NCBI RefSeq assembly: GCF_947493425.1
Contig: NZ_CANLRP010000014.1
Location: forward strand, 1-64,000
DNA from: an uncultured Microscilla sp.
GTDB taxonomy: Bacteria; Bacteroidota; Bacteroidia; Cytophagales; Microscillaceae
DNA length: 64,000 nucleotides
Direction of reading: 5' to 3'
Program-made: the position numbers and the translations under genes
The notes under the pieces: generated by a model
Told to the model about the DNA's origin: nothing
Database searches by the model: none
The model's input: the letters and a program-made list of their open reading frames with translations, nothing else
Shown: one piece after another, positions 33,713-43,274 of the stretch
Layout: the number at the start of each line of letters is the position of its first letter
How positions within the stretch are numbered: position 1 is the first letter of the stretch

Positions 33713-34831
33713 TTAATACTTGTTTTTACGCGAATTGAAGCCAAACGATATACCCAGTCGTATACCCTCTCTGTGGGGCACCACATAGGCATTTACCGGA
33801 ATATTGAGCTTACCTGAGCGCAAAGTTTTGCCAAAAGCAAATACAAACCCGGTATTGATTTGATACTCTCCACGACTGTCTAAACGGGTGACAATGTTTT
33901 GGGTAATTTGAGTTCGGTCATCCGTGTCATTGAGCTTTACCCAAGCACCGTTTTGGTAATACCCTTCTGCCTGTTGTGTAAAACTAATCGTAGGACCAAA
34001 AGCAAACTCCCATCCGCTTTTGTTGCTTCGCAGCCCATTTAATATAGTCAAGCTTGGAATAAACAAGCCTTGGTCAATACCCGTGACCATTGGAATAAAT
34101 TCTACCAATGCCTGAAAGTTACCTTCGTTGAGGTACTTGGTTTCGAACTGGTAGCCAAACTGAAACATGAGTGGGATGGCATCGTAGCCTCCTTCGTATT
34201 CGGGTTGTGCCAATTGATTGGCAAGGTCTCCGGTAAACATAGTAAAACCCATGCGTGGACCTCCCAGTTTTAGCATATCGGCAGCGGGTGTATTGATGGC
34301 GTTTTCCATTTTATTGCGCTCGCTCAATGATGCTACCACTTCTTTGTTGTTGGGCAACCCAAAAAGTTTACGTATCGAGAGGGTCACCATTGTCTTAAGG
34401 TGTTCAGGCAAGTATAGAAACTCTTTGATTTCTACTTTTTCTACGGATTTACTCTTTACATCTATTAACCGTAAAGTAATGGTAATGGTTTTCTGAAAGC
34501 GTTCGATGCTTCCAGTCAGCATTTTATCAGAGCTGATTACTTTTGCCACATCCAGCAAACAAATTTTACCATAGCAATTATCTATTTTCAATCCATGCTT
34601 GTTGATGAGGTACATTACATCGTATTTGTCGAGCACCTCATATTTAGCTATTTTGGCTAATTCGCGCCTCACCATATCACCCGCTTGTTTGGGCGACAAG
34701 TGCAAGCCCTCAACTGCAATGTTCAAAACAGTAAGTTTTGGTAGTGGAGTTTGTGCTTTTGCCACGGTACTCATTATACCCAAGGTTGCCAATACCCATA
34801 CAAACATTCGTATTATTGTTCCTTTTTTCAT
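33713..34831 (-). CDS. secreted protein: CsgG/LpoB-like N-domain plus outer-membrane barrel-like C-domain
   Basis: The product has 372 residues. The signal peptide is about 1-26 (MFVWVLATLGIMSTVAKAQ). Residues about 30-160 read like the alpha/beta fold of the CsgG/LpoB/TolB-N group (LTVLNIAVEGLHLSPKQAGD, VRRELAKIAKYEVLDKYDV, MLTGSIERFQKTITITLRLI). Residues about 190-372 are strand-rich with Gly/aromatic alternation (MGFTMFTGDLANQL, WEFAFGPTISFTQQ, IRLGISFGFNSRKNKY), as in small outer-membrane barrels. Two cysteines (CYGKICLLD) sit four apart in the first domain. The combination suggests an outer-membrane-anchored periplasmic sensor or assembly factor. Homology is judged by eye only. Confidence 0.65.
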   Translation of the reverse strand: MKKGTIIRMFVWVLATLGIMSTVAKAQTPLPKLTVLNIAVEGLHLSPKQAGDMVRRELAKIAKYEVLDKYDVMYLINKHGLKIDNCYGKICLLDVAKVISSDKMLTGSIERFQKTITITLRLIDVKSKSVEKVEIKEFLYLPEHLKTMVTLSIRKLFGLPNNKEVVASLSERNKMENAINTPAADMLKLGGPRMGFTMFTGDLANQLAQPEYEGGYDAIPLMFQFGYQFETKYLNEGNFQALVEFIPMVTGIDQGLFIPSLTILNGLRSNKSGWEFAFGPTISFTQQAEGYYQNGAWVKLNDTDDRTQITQNIVTRLDSRGEYQINTGFVFAFGKTLRSGKLNIPVNAYVVPHREGIRLGISFGFNSRKNKY

Positions 34832-34861
34832 AATGCTTGTTTATGTTAAATTTTAACAATA

Positions 34862-34869
34862 CAAAGATA
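34862..34869 (-). promoter_or_regulatory. TAnnTTTG-type -7 element upstream of 33713-34831
   Basis: On the minus strand this reads TATCTTTG, 31 bases before the ATG at 34831. A -33 element would be TTTC rather than TTTG. Plausible but weak. Confidence 0.35.
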
Positions 34870-35093
34870 CACTATGATACGGCGGGACTGAAACGGCTAT
34901 TTACCATACAATATTACGAACAAAATGCAATTTACCAAATAATACTCAAGCACCCTATAGGTTAATAAAGAATTTGCACTTTTTGCAAAGTTTATTCGTG
35001 GATTATTATAAATTGCAATATATACTAGGACTATTTTTGGCTATTTCCTTTTTTTTGGAGCTATACAGGAACATCTATTCTTACTCAAACAAT

Positions 35094-36113
35094 ATGTCAT
35101 CAAAAAGTAATCATGTAATTCAACAACGTTTTTTACAGAAGTTGAAAGCAATCATTCCATCGAACTATTCGCTGGTGGATGAGTTGGCAGATTTGCTCCA
35201 GATAAGTACAGATAGCGCATACCGCAGAATACGGGGAGAAACTGCCGTGAGCATGGATGAAGTAGTAAGGCTTTGTCAACATTATAAAATACCTCTGGGT
35301 TTGTTGGGTGCCGATCAAACCGATGGAGTTACCTTTAACTATAAACTGGTAAGCGACCATACCGAAAGTTTTAAGGAGTATTTGACTAAGTTGCTTGCTG
35401 ATTTACAGAAAATAAGAAGTGCCCACCCTAAGCAGGTCATTTACGCTGCAGCGGATGTTCCGCTCTTTCATCACTTTAATTATCCCGAACAAGCTGCTTT
35501 TAAGTTTTTTTACTGGCTCAACTCTGTGTCTAACTTGCCAACGCTTGAGGGCAAGTCTTTTACCCCTTCTGTTATTCCCGCAGAGCTGATAGCACTGGGC
35601 AAGCAGGTGTATGATGTATATTGCGACATTCCCTCTATAGAGATATGGACCGAAGAGTCTGCCAACAGTACCATCAAGCAGATAGACTACTATTGGGAGG
35701 CAGGTTTGTTTGAACAACAAGCTGATGCTGTATTGGTGGTAGAACAACTCGCCGAAATGCTCCACAGTATTCAGACAATGGCAAAACAGCGTAACAAAAA
35801 CTTGGCAAACCCTGCAAATAGCAAGAAGAATGAAAAAGAAAACTTTTTGCTCTATCACAGCGAAATTCAAATAGGCAACAACAATATATTGGTACAGGTG
35901 GGTAGCACCAAAGTAAATTATTTGCGCCACCAAACATTTAATTATATGTATACTACCAACACCCGGTTTTGCAACGAAACCGAAGCTTGGATGGCCAATC
36001 TTATTAGTAAATCTATTTTGATAAGTGGGGTTTCAGAAAAACAACGTTATCAGTTTTTTAAGGGCATACAAAAAAATGTAGCAAAACTGCTGACGAAGGT
36101 AAAAGAAGGGTAA
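35094..36113 (+). CDS. helix-turn-helix transcriptional regulator-like protein
   Basis: The product has 339 residues from ATG 35094 (MSSKSNHVIQQRFLQKLK). The frame is open upstream to 34974, but that part has no good start and is hydrophobic by chance. Residues about 25-75 look like a helix-turn-helix (LVDELADLLQISTDSAYRRI, RGETAVSMDEVVRLCQHYKI) of the lambda-repressor-like type. The remaining 260 residues are helical and of unknown fold, often seen as an orphan regulator family in Cytophagales. An insert at about 240-255 is Lys/Asn-rich. It is convergent with the hybrid histidine kinase gene, 19 bases stop to stop, so the two are not cotranscribed. Confidence 0.75.
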   Translation: MSSKSNHVIQQRFLQKLKAIIPSNYSLVDELADLLQISTDSAYRRIRGETAVSMDEVVRLCQHYKIPLGLLGADQTDGVTFNYKLVSDHTESFKEYLTKLLADLQKIRSAHPKQVIYAAADVPLFHHFNYPEQAAFKFFYWLNSVSNLPTLEGKSFTPSVIPAELIALGKQVYDVYCDIPSIEIWTEESANSTIKQIDYYWEAGLFEQQADAVLVVEQLAEMLHSIQTMAKQRNKNLANPANSKKNEKENFLLYHSEIQIGNNNILVQVGSTKVNYLRHQTFNYMYTTNTRFCNETEAWMANLISKSILISGVSEKQRYQFFKGIQKNVAKLLTKVKEG

Positions 36114-36132
36114 TTTATAACCTGTGAGATTT

Positions 36133-39100
36133 TTATGCCTGGTCTGTAAAAATGTGCTGTATATCACTTTTGTTGATGGGTTTGGTTACAAACTCGTCCA
36201 TGCCAGCCTCTATGCAAAGGGCTTTCTCTTCTTTGAGCGCACCTGCAGTCACTGCTACAATTTTTGAACTTTGCTGCCCAATCCTTTGCTCTATTTTCCT
36301 TATTTGCCGGGTAGTTTCATAACCGTTCATGCCGGGCATTTGCACATCCATCAAGATTGTTTCAGGCAATGCAGTCTGGTATATAGCCAATGCTTCTTCA
36401 CCACTATATGCCATCAGTATTTTAGCCGAAGGAAGTAGCTTGGCTATTATTTCATTCATTAAAAGCATATTCACTTCATTATCTTCTACAATTAACACCT
36501 TTTGCAATACACTGCCTGCCTGGTCTTCTTTTGGTTCATTTGTCGATGCTGTTTCAGCGAGGTCTTCGGTTATTTTTGACAAAACCTTATATAACTGGGA
36601 CGGTTGGGGTATTGTTCCTATCCATTGTTGGTAAAGCGCCAAGTCTCCATGTTTGTCTGCTTGACTACTATCTGATTTAGAGCTATTTAGCAATACCAAG
36701 GGCAAATTGCTTAACCCCAGGGTTTGCCTTATTTCCTGGGCAGTTTGCATACCATCCATAAAGGGCATCTCCTCGGCTATCAACACTGCATCGAAACGCG
36801 GGTTTGCCTGTAACAGCTCGATGCCACTAATGCCATGCATTGCTTGAGTCACTTGCATGCCTTTTTCTTTAAGTATTGCCTCAATCTGTGCACTTTGTAC
36901 CTGATGATGGTGTATCACCAATACTTGTTTTATGGCATCGATCCTGCTCCAATCGTTATGCTCTTCAAACACACAATTGACCCAAATATCAAAATAAAAC
37001 GTACTTCCTTTTCCATGGGTGCTTTTCAGGTATAAACGACTGTCCATTAAAGCTAGTAGCCGATTAGATATGCTCAAACCTAAGCCAGTACCACCAAATC
37101 GTTTGGTTGTAGAGGTGTCTTCCTGCAAAAAGGCTTCAAAAATCTTTTGTTGGTTTTCGGGCATAATGCCTACTCCGGTATCTTTGACCAAAAACCGCAA
37201 TAAAGCCTTTTCTTTGCCCTCTTTTTCCAGCAGGGTTACCTTAAACTCTATGGTTCCTTTTGAAGTAAACTTTACTGCATTAGACAGTAAGTTGGTCAAG
37301 ACTTGCTTAAGGCGCATTTCGTCAAACCAGGCATATTGAGGCAAGTCACCTGCCAGACTCAAAATCATTTCTAACCCTTTTTGTTTGGTTTGATAAATCA
37401 TCAAATCCCTCAAGCCATCACACATCTGGGCCAGGTCTACCTTTACAGGCAATAACTCCATCTTTCCGGCTTCAATTTTAGAGAAGTCCAATATATCGTT
37501 GATAATTTCTAACAAGGTATTGCCCGATTGCGACACAATGTCAAGGTATTGTTTCTGTGTAGTGTCAAGGTTGGTTTGTAGCAGTAAGTCTACAAAACCC
37601 ACTACGCCATTCAGAGGGGTTCTGATCTCATGGCTCATGTTGGCCAAAAATTCTGACTTGGCAATGCTTGCTTGTTGCGCCTCCAGGGTGGTTTTCTGCA
37701 ATGTCTTCATGAGCGCCAACCTTTCTTGTTCTTTGCGATAAGCAGATAATAGCCTTGCCGTAGTAGAAAGCAAGGGGTCAAGTTTTTGGAGTGTTTGCTG
37801 GCTGTAGCCGCTCTCACAGTTTGCCACTATTACCAAACCTGTCAGTTGATTATGCATAAATAAAGGAATACCTAAAAAAGAATGTATCAAGATGCAGTCT
37901 TCGGTTTGCACTAGTGATGCGGCGGCTGTCGAGTCGTTGATAATCAACGGGGCGCCATCAGACAATACCTGATTTAATAATATATCAACACAACTCAAGG
38001 TATCCATCTGGGCTTTTGTCTGATCAGACAATCCAATGCTGGTAGCAGCAAAGGGAGTAAAATGGGGTTTTTGTGCCTCTTTTTGCTTTACTTCCCCTAC
38101 CAACCCTTGTTTACTCCCTGTAATGTCCATCAATTGATTTAACAAAAAATCGAATACTGTCTCAGGGTTTTCGCTCACTATAAACTCTTTTTGAATGTAA
38201 TTGATAGAATCCAGCAAGAGGTTATTTTCTGTCAGCTTTTCGTTGGCATTTTTTATCCCGGTAATATCATGAATGGTTCCAGTAATATTTCTCAGGTCAG
38301 CATTTTCGTTTCGTTGCAATATGGCTGACAAACACACCCAACGTTCTTCATTTTGTGGGGTCACAATTCTAAAATCCACATTAGAGATTTTATGCTGTTT
38401 TTTTAGTTGTTTAAATGCAGTTTTAAGCAATATTATATCCTGAGGGCAGATATAATACAACCACTCTTTGACGCTTCCCCCAAAGGATTTTTCAGTATCT
38501 CCGTACAACAAATACATTTGCTCATCCCAGGTCATGCGCTGAGTGTTGTAGTTATACTCCCAAATCCCAATGCTTGCCGACTTGGTTGCCAGACTCAGCC
38601 TTTGGTGCATGGTTTCTATATATCGAGTGCGTTGCTGTACCATGTCTTCCAGCTCATTTTTTTGGCGCGCCATTAGTTGAAGGTTTTGAGCTTGTACTTT
38701 TTCTTTTTCTTTTTTCAAGCCATTGAGTCTGTCGCCCAACGCCAACGAAAACAACAATGCCTCGGCACCAAAGCCAAAATACAATACTTGGCTGGTCAAT
38801 ACATTGAGTGGTAATATGCCATTTCTTGCCATCATATAAATAAATGAACTGATGACTACCGAACTCCACCCCAAGGTATAAAAACGAGCAGTACGTACGC
38901 CTTTGTACAAAAGATAAATGCCACAAACCAATAGACTGAACGTATACACCAAGGTAATTAATTGCAAAGGCGAAATAAGGTATACCAGGCTTACACCCAA
39001 TAAATTAAGTAAAGGAAAAAAACCTCCAAGGATTGAGGTAAGCAACCAAAGCCAACGTCTTATTTTTACTGCATTCGTTGCCAAATCCAGGTAACGGTCT

Positions 39101-39885
39101 ACAAATAAGGTGACAAACCAAAACAAGAGGGACTGCCACACTATAAAATATGACCAAAACCACTGACCAAAAAACAAGGTTTGCCCATTGTTGAAAGGAG
39201 TGCTAAGAAACACTATGGTAAGGTAGCCTACATATATGAGGTAGATGTTGTCTTTGGTAGAAAAAAACAAGAACAGGTTATACACCCCCATAGCCACAAT
39301 AAGCCCTATGAAGCCCGCCAAAATAGCGTTGTATAGACCAAACTGCCTTGTAATGGCGTTGGTAGTGCCTATTTGAAACAAATGGGTGATGGCAAACTCT
39401 CCGGCTATGCGCACATAATACACGCTGGGGGTTGAAGCAGTACTTTTTAATGGAACGGTATAGTATTTCCCCAAAAGGGCTCCGGTTGGCTGAGGGCGCA
39501 TGACTCCTAACAATACAGGGGCTGCATACGCTCCTGATGGATTGGGGGCAAAAAAATCAAGGTACCAACTACGAGTGTCTCCTAATGTAAACCATATATC
39601 ACGATTTGTTTCATTTTTGACTTTAAACCTAAGCCAATATACCGTATGAGAAGGTGCCTGGCTAAAAACCAGTCGTTCGTGAGGCTTAAAGTATTTTTGA
39701 ACCTCAGCAGTGAGCACATCTTGCAAGGTAAGCTTGCCACTTTTATCTGCCAATACCTCTATTTTGTTCCCTACTTGTAATAATTTTTGGGGATCTTTTA
39801 CTACGATGGTTTGCTGTGCGAATATGGGTTGCACAAAACCGAGCAAATGCATCAAAAAAATGATTCGTTGTATTCCTTTCATCAT
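36133..39885 (-). CDS. hybrid histidine kinase (7TMR-DISM, PAS, GAF, HisKA, HATPase, two receivers)
   Basis: The product has 1250 residues. Signal peptide 1-23; 7TMR-DISMED2 sensor about 35-165; seven-helix 7TMR-DISM about 185-385; PAS about 440-545; GAF-like about 560-715; HisKA with LANMSHEIRTPLNG (His about 752); HATPase with the G-box FGGTGLGLSIS; receiver 1 about 985-1100; receiver 2 about 1125-1245. Receiver 2 has the acceptor in ILMDVQMPGMNG (Asp about 1179) and the lysine in FVTKPI. In receiver 1 the matching site is LIAEEMPFMDG, where Ala replaces the acceptor Asp, so it cannot be phosphorylated there. No HPt domain is fused. The extracellular sensor probably binds a carbohydrate or similar ligand. 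Confidence 0.93.
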   Translation of the reverse strand: MMKGIQRIIFLMHLLGFVQPIFAQQTIVVKDPQKLLQVGNKIEVLADKSGKLTLQDVLTAEVQKYFKPHERLVFSQAPSHTVYWLRFKVKNETNRDIWFTLGDTRSWYLDFFAPNPSGAYAAPVLLGVMRPQPTGALLGKYYTVPLKSTASTPSVYYVRIAGEFAITHLFQIGTTNAITRQFGLYNAILAGFIGLIVAMGVYNLFLFFSTKDNIYLIYVGYLTIVFLSTPFNNGQTLFFGQWFWSYFIVWQSLLFWFVTLFVDRYLDLATNAVKIRRWLWLLTSILGGFFPLLNLLGVSLVYLISPLQLITLVYTFSLLVCGIYLLYKGVRTARFYTLGWSSVVISSFIYMMARNGILPLNVLTSQVLYFGFGAEALLFSLALGDRLNGLKKEKEKVQAQNLQLMARQKNELEDMVQQRTRYIETMHQRLSLATKSASIGIWEYNYNTQRMTWDEQMYLLYGDTEKSFGGSVKEWLYYICPQDIILLKTAFKQLKKQHKISNVDFRIVTPQNEERWVCLSAILQRNENADLRNITGTIHDITGIKNANEKLTENNLLLDSINYIQKEFIVSENPETVFDFLLNQLMDITGSKQGLVGEVKQKEAQKPHFTPFAATSIGLSDQTKAQMDTLSCVDILLNQVLSDGAPLIINDSTAAASLVQTEDCILIHSFLGIPLFMHNQLTGLVIVANCESGYSQQTLQKLDPLLSTTARLLSAYRKEQERLALMKTLQKTTLEAQQASIAKSEFLANMSHEIRTPLNGVVGFVDLLLQTNLDTTQKQYLDIVSQSGNTLLEIINDILDFSKIEAGKMELLPVKVDLAQMCDGLRDLMIYQTKQKGLEMILSLAGDLPQYAWFDEMRLKQVLTNLLSNAVKFTSKGTIEFKVTLLEKEGKEKALLRFLVKDTGVGIMPENQQKIFEAFLQEDTSTTKRFGGTGLGLSISNRLLALMDSRLYLKSTHGKGSTFYFDIWVNCVFEEHNDWSRIDAIKQVLVIHHHQVQSAQIEAILKEKGMQVTQAMHGISGIELLQANPRFDAVLIAEEMPFMDGMQTAQEIRQTLGLSNLPLVLLNSSKSDSSQADKHGDLALYQQWIGTIPQPSQLYKVLSKITEDLAETASTNEPKEDQAGSVLQKVLIVEDNEVNMLLMNEIIAKLLPSAKILMAYSGEEALAIYQTALPETILMDVQMPGMNGYETTRQIRKIEQRIGQQSSKIVAVTAGALKEEKALCIEAGMDEFVTKPINKSDIQHIFTDQA

Positions 39886-40161
39886 ATTACATTGGGGACT
39901 CTATAGCCGCAAAGTACCCACTTTGCTTATTCATTTTATCTGTATTCGTCACCATATTTCAATTAAAGTAAATGTAGCTTGCAATGGTTTACACGCAATG
40001 CAATAACTTACGCTAATATAACAAATACTGCAGGCTATTCTTAATAATGTTTGTCAACAGTGGTTATTTGTCAAATGATGGTAAAATATGGGTGGTCGTA
40101 TCATTTTTTTTATGCAATTAATCTCCTTAATTTTGGCACATCATCACTCAAGACATTAGGT

Positions 40162-40605
40162 ATGAAAAAATTGGTGACAGGCATTTATTTAGGCTTTTTA
40201 ATGAGCGTTATAGCAGGTTGTAGCGGTGACATCGACGAACAACAGCGAAAGTACCATCCAGCGGCAAGCAACGCTCTGGTAAGTCAGCAAAAGAGGGTAA
40301 GCGACTACAAAAAGCAAGCAATTGACATTATGGGTATGTGGTACCTAAACGAGTGGGACTTGTACCACACCATCAGGTTTATAGACAAACAAAGGGTAGA
40401 GTTTTATACGCATATCGACACTATTCTGACGTATGACTATGAGATTCGTCCCGACTCGTTGTTGATTTATAACGAACGCGGCGACCGTTTGTACATCAAT
40501 GTCATAGAGCAGCTTTCGCGAGATACACTGGTGTTTAAAAACTTGCTGGAAAAGGCTGGTTCTCAGCATTATTCACGCAAGCCTACCAAAAACTTTGGCA
40601 AGTAA
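40162..40605 (+). CDS. small lipoprotein
   Basis: The product has 147 residues from ATG 40162. MKKLVTGIYLGFLMSVIAGC is a lipoprotein signal with lipobox VIAGC, so the protein is lipid-anchored, most likely in the outer membrane. The body reads like a short lipocalin-type or META-type 'MGMWYLNEWDLYHTIRFIDK' strand-rich domain. An upstream in-frame extension to 40051 is rejected because it would bury the signal peptide. It ends 15 bases before the convergent Uma2-type gene. Confidence 0.7.
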   Translation: MKKLVTGIYLGFLMSVIAGCSGDIDEQQRKYHPAASNALVSQQKRVSDYKKQAIDIMGMWYLNEWDLYHTIRFIDKQRVEFYTHIDTILTYDYEIRPDSLLIYNERGDRLYINVIEQLSRDTLVFKNLLEKAGSQHYSRKPTKNFGK

Positions 40606-40620
40606 AGCAAACAGCCACTA

Positions 40621-41208
40621 TTATTCTTTCTCCTTTTTTTCGGTAAGGGTCACCCCTTCGTACAACTCGCTTAATTTGATCTGCAGATTCAATGCAGATA
40701 AATGGATGGTGTCTTCCAAATCGGCGAAAGCCTGGTAAGTCCATATTTGAGCATCTTGGGTTTGACGCGAAAACAATTCGGCGCTGTGGGCATACTGGTC
40801 TACCAAGAGGTAATGCATCAAAGAAGGAATTTGTCTGTACTTCCAAAGCTTGGTATCCCGGTCATACTCTCTGGTCGACTGAGACAGTACTTCGGCAATA
40901 AATACCGGGTAACGCTGAATGAGGGTATCTTCCTGGTCGCGTTTATCGCAGGTAACCATTACATCAGGGTAAGTATAAAACACGCCTTTGTTTACCTCCA
41001 GCTTTACGTTTTCCATAAAGGTTTTGCAATCGCTCTTTCGCTTTAATACAGCCGTAGTATTAAAAGTAATCTCATTATGCGCCACTGTGGTACCTGCCAT
41101 GGCAAATATTTCTCCTTTGTAATATTCGTAGCGAGTATTAGTACTGGTTTCTATGGCCGTGTATTCATCTAGTGTACAGCCTGTTTGTTCAATCTTAGGT
41201 TCTCCCAT
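40621..41208 (-). CDS. Uma2-family (DUF820) putative PD-(D/E)XK nuclease
   Basis: The product has 195 residues. Landmarks of the family are RYEYYKGEIFAMAGTTVAHN at the start, the central YPDVMVTCDKRD (the Asp) and VFIAEVLSQSTREYDRDTKL (Glu...K), which together give the PD-x(n)-ExK-like active site. The family is widely multiplied in Cyanobacteria and Bacteroidota; its function is not settled, and nuclease activity is inferred from the fold. The C-terminus is charged (LTEKKEKE). Neighbours give no clue. The start fits the alignment of the family, with MGEPKIEQTGCTLDEY preceding the first helix. Confidence 0.85.
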   Translation of the reverse strand: MGEPKIEQTGCTLDEYTAIETSTNTRYEYYKGEIFAMAGTTVAHNEITFNTTAVLKRKSDCKTFMENVKLEVNKGVFYTYPDVMVTCDKRDQEDTLIQRYPVFIAEVLSQSTREYDRDTKLWKYRQIPSLMHYLLVDQYAHSAELFSRQTQDAQIWTYQAFADLEDTIHLSALNLQIKLSELYEGVTLTEKKEKE

Positions 41209-41327
41209 AGTATGTCTGTTTTGAAGTCTAATTTACAAAAAAAATCTTTGAAAGTAAATTAAAAACCACGTGGTTATAGTTTGCCTCACTACTGGCTATA
41301 AGATGGCTTTTCTGTTAAATGTGACAT

Positions 41328-41367
41328 AAAAAACGGCAAGCAGTATACATACCACTTGCCGTTTTTT
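41328..41367 (-). terminator. terminator of ffh
   Basis: AAAAACGGCAAG (41329-41340) pairs with CTTGCCGTTTTT (41355-41366). It has T-runs on both sides, so it works in either direction. It lies about 135 bases past the ffh stop and upstream of the Uma2-type gene. Nothing else is in 41209-41500. Confidence 0.8.
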
Positions 41368-41500
41368 ATGTTATTATATATTTCTTCTAACCTACAAACT
41401 CATCATATACTGAAAATGAATCTATTAGTTACCAATAGAACACCTGTATACATTGGTATCTAAGGACTTGCCACTTGAGGCTTGCCCCCTGTCAGGGCTT

Positions 41501-42838
41501 CTAACCAAATGGGTTTAAGTTGGCAAAACCACGCTTACCACCTTTGGTCATTTTATTCATTTTCTTCATCATCTTACGCATGTCTTCAAACTGCTTGATG
41601 AGGTTGTTTACTTGTTGAATAGAAGTACCACTACCATTGGCAATACGTTTGCGTCGGCTACCTTCTTTCAACACAGCGGGGTTTTGACGCTCGTGTGGGG
41701 TCATCGAACGGATGATTGCCTCGATGGGTTTAAAAGAGTTTTCGTCAATGTCTACATCACGCAAAACTTTGTTCATACCGGGCAACATACCTATCAGGTC
41801 TTTGAGGTTCCCCATGTTTTTGATTTGCTGTAGTTGAGAAAGGAAATCGTCATAATCGAACTGGTTTTTACGCATTTTGCGGTTCAAACGCTCCATTTCC
41901 TCTTTTTCGAACATATCTTCGGTACGGCGTACCAAGTCTACGATGTCTCCCATATCCAGGATACGTCCTGCCATACCTTCGGGACGGAACACATTGATAG
42001 CGTCCATTTTTTCACCCGTTCCGGTAAACTTGATGGGTTTGTTTACAACTGCACGAATAGACAATGCCGCTCCACCACGGGTGTCACCGTCTAACTTAGT
42101 CAGTACTACTCCATCAAAATCAATGCGTTCGTTAAAAGTTTTGGCAGTATTTACAGCGTCTTGCCCTGTCATAGAGTCTACTACAAACAAAGTTTCTGAA
42201 GGCTTGATGGCGTTTTTCACATCCTCAATCTCATTCATCATTTCTTCGTCTACCGCCAAACGTCCTGCCGTATCCACAATGACTACTCTGTGGTTATTTT
42301 CTTTAGCGTACTTGATGGCGTTTTGGGAGATGCTTACCGGATTTTTGTTTTCAGGTTCAGCGTATACCTCTACTCCTATTTGCTCACCTACTACTTGTAG
42401 CTGGTTAATTGCCGCAGGGCGGTAAACGTCACAGGCTACGAGTAATACTTTTTTGTTTCTCTTTTTATTAATAAAATTTGCCAGTTTTCCCGAAAAGGTA
42501 GTTTTACCCGAACCTTGCAAGCCAGACATTAACACAACTGCCGGATCGCCTTCGATATTGATCTCTTCCTCTTCACCTCCCATTAGTGCGGTCAGCTTTT
42601 CGTGAACAATTTTCACCAAAAGTTGTCCAGGTTCTACATTGATCAATACCTTGCGCCCTAAGGCTTCTTCTTTAATCTCGTCTGTTACTTGCTTGGCAAC
42701 TTTATAGTTAACATCGGCATCCACCAATGCTCGACGGATTTCTTTTACTGTAGTGGCTACGTTAATTTCGGTAATGCGCCCTTTTCCTTTCAGGTTTTTT
42801 ACAGCTTTATCTATGCGCTGACTTAATGTACTAAACAT
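41501..42838 (-). CDS. ffh: signal recognition particle protein Ffh
   Basis: The product has 445 residues. The N domain (about 1-90) is helical. The G domain carries the P-loop GLQGSGKTT at about 106-114, DTAGRLAVDEEMM (G3), TKLDGDTRGGAALS (G4 region) and the closing loop. The M domain (about 300-445) is Met-rich at the end (MRKMMKKMNKMTKGGKRGF) and binds SRP RNA and signal peptides. It delivers nascent inner-membrane proteins to SecYEG with FtsY. No SRP RNA gene was seen nearby. The M domain end FANLNPFG is typical for Bacteroidota. Confidence 0.98.
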   Translation of the reverse strand: MFSTLSQRIDKAVKNLKGKGRITEINVATTVKEIRRALVDADVNYKVAKQVTDEIKEEALGRKVLINVEPGQLLVKIVHEKLTALMGGEEEEINIEGDPAVVLMSGLQGSGKTTFSGKLANFINKKRNKKVLLVACDVYRPAAINQLQVVGEQIGVEVYAEPENKNPVSISQNAIKYAKENNHRVVIVDTAGRLAVDEEMMNEIEDVKNAIKPSETLFVVDSMTGQDAVNTAKTFNERIDFDGVVLTKLDGDTRGGAALSIRAVVNKPIKFTGTGEKMDAINVFRPEGMAGRILDMGDIVDLVRRTEDMFEKEEMERLNRKMRKNQFDYDDFLSQLQQIKNMGNLKDLIGMLPGMNKVLRDVDIDENSFKPIEAIIRSMTPHERQNPAVLKEGSRRKRIANGSGTSIQQVNNLIKQFEDMRKMMKKMNKMTKGGKRGFANLNPFG

Positions 42839-42990
42839 GGCAATTTATATTTTTATTAAGGGTATTACATATAAAAGCAACAAAACACTGCTGTGGCAGC
42901 TATTTCTCTGCTCTAAAGAATACTATCTTTGATTTTGCTATTCTAAAACGATCAAACCAAATCTTATATGGTATAATATTCTATAACATA

Positions 42991-42998
42991 CAAAGATA
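42991..42998 (-). promoter_or_regulatory. TAnnTTTG-type -7 element upstream of ffh
   Basis: On the minus strand it reads TATCTTTG, about 150 bases before the ffh start. No matching -33 TTTG is visible. The rest of 42839-43274 holds no gene. Confidence 0.3.
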
Positions 42999-43120
42999 TA
43001 CAAGATTACTGAAAATCATACTATGAGGCGGTTGGCTTTTAGTCATTGATAGTGGTCGATTGTTTTTTTCGCTGGTAACTGAGCTGATTTAACCCGCTAA
43101 ACGCCTATTACCACCAAAAT

Positions 43121-43148
43121 AAGGTTGGGCTATTAAAAGCCCAACCCT
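43121..43148 (-). terminator. terminator of adhesin 1
   Basis: GGTTGGGCT (43123-43131) pairs with AGCCCAACC (43138-43146), then TTATTTT on the minus strand. It lies about 127 bases past the stop of the 43275-50663 gene. Confidence 0.65.
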
Positions 43149-43274
43149 TGAAAAAAATCACCCCATAAGGAATTACTTACTGTTTCCGATAGACCTCAGA
43201 ATTGCAAGCTAACTTTGTTTAGTCCCTGCGGGATAAATTTTGAAGGTCACCACAGAACAAAATCCCTGCTTTAT

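Noticed and set aside
34974-35093. N-terminal extension of the HTH protein
   Set aside because: TTG start and a hydrophobic segment directly ahead of a cytoplasmic DNA-binding domain; ATG 35094 gives a normal start.
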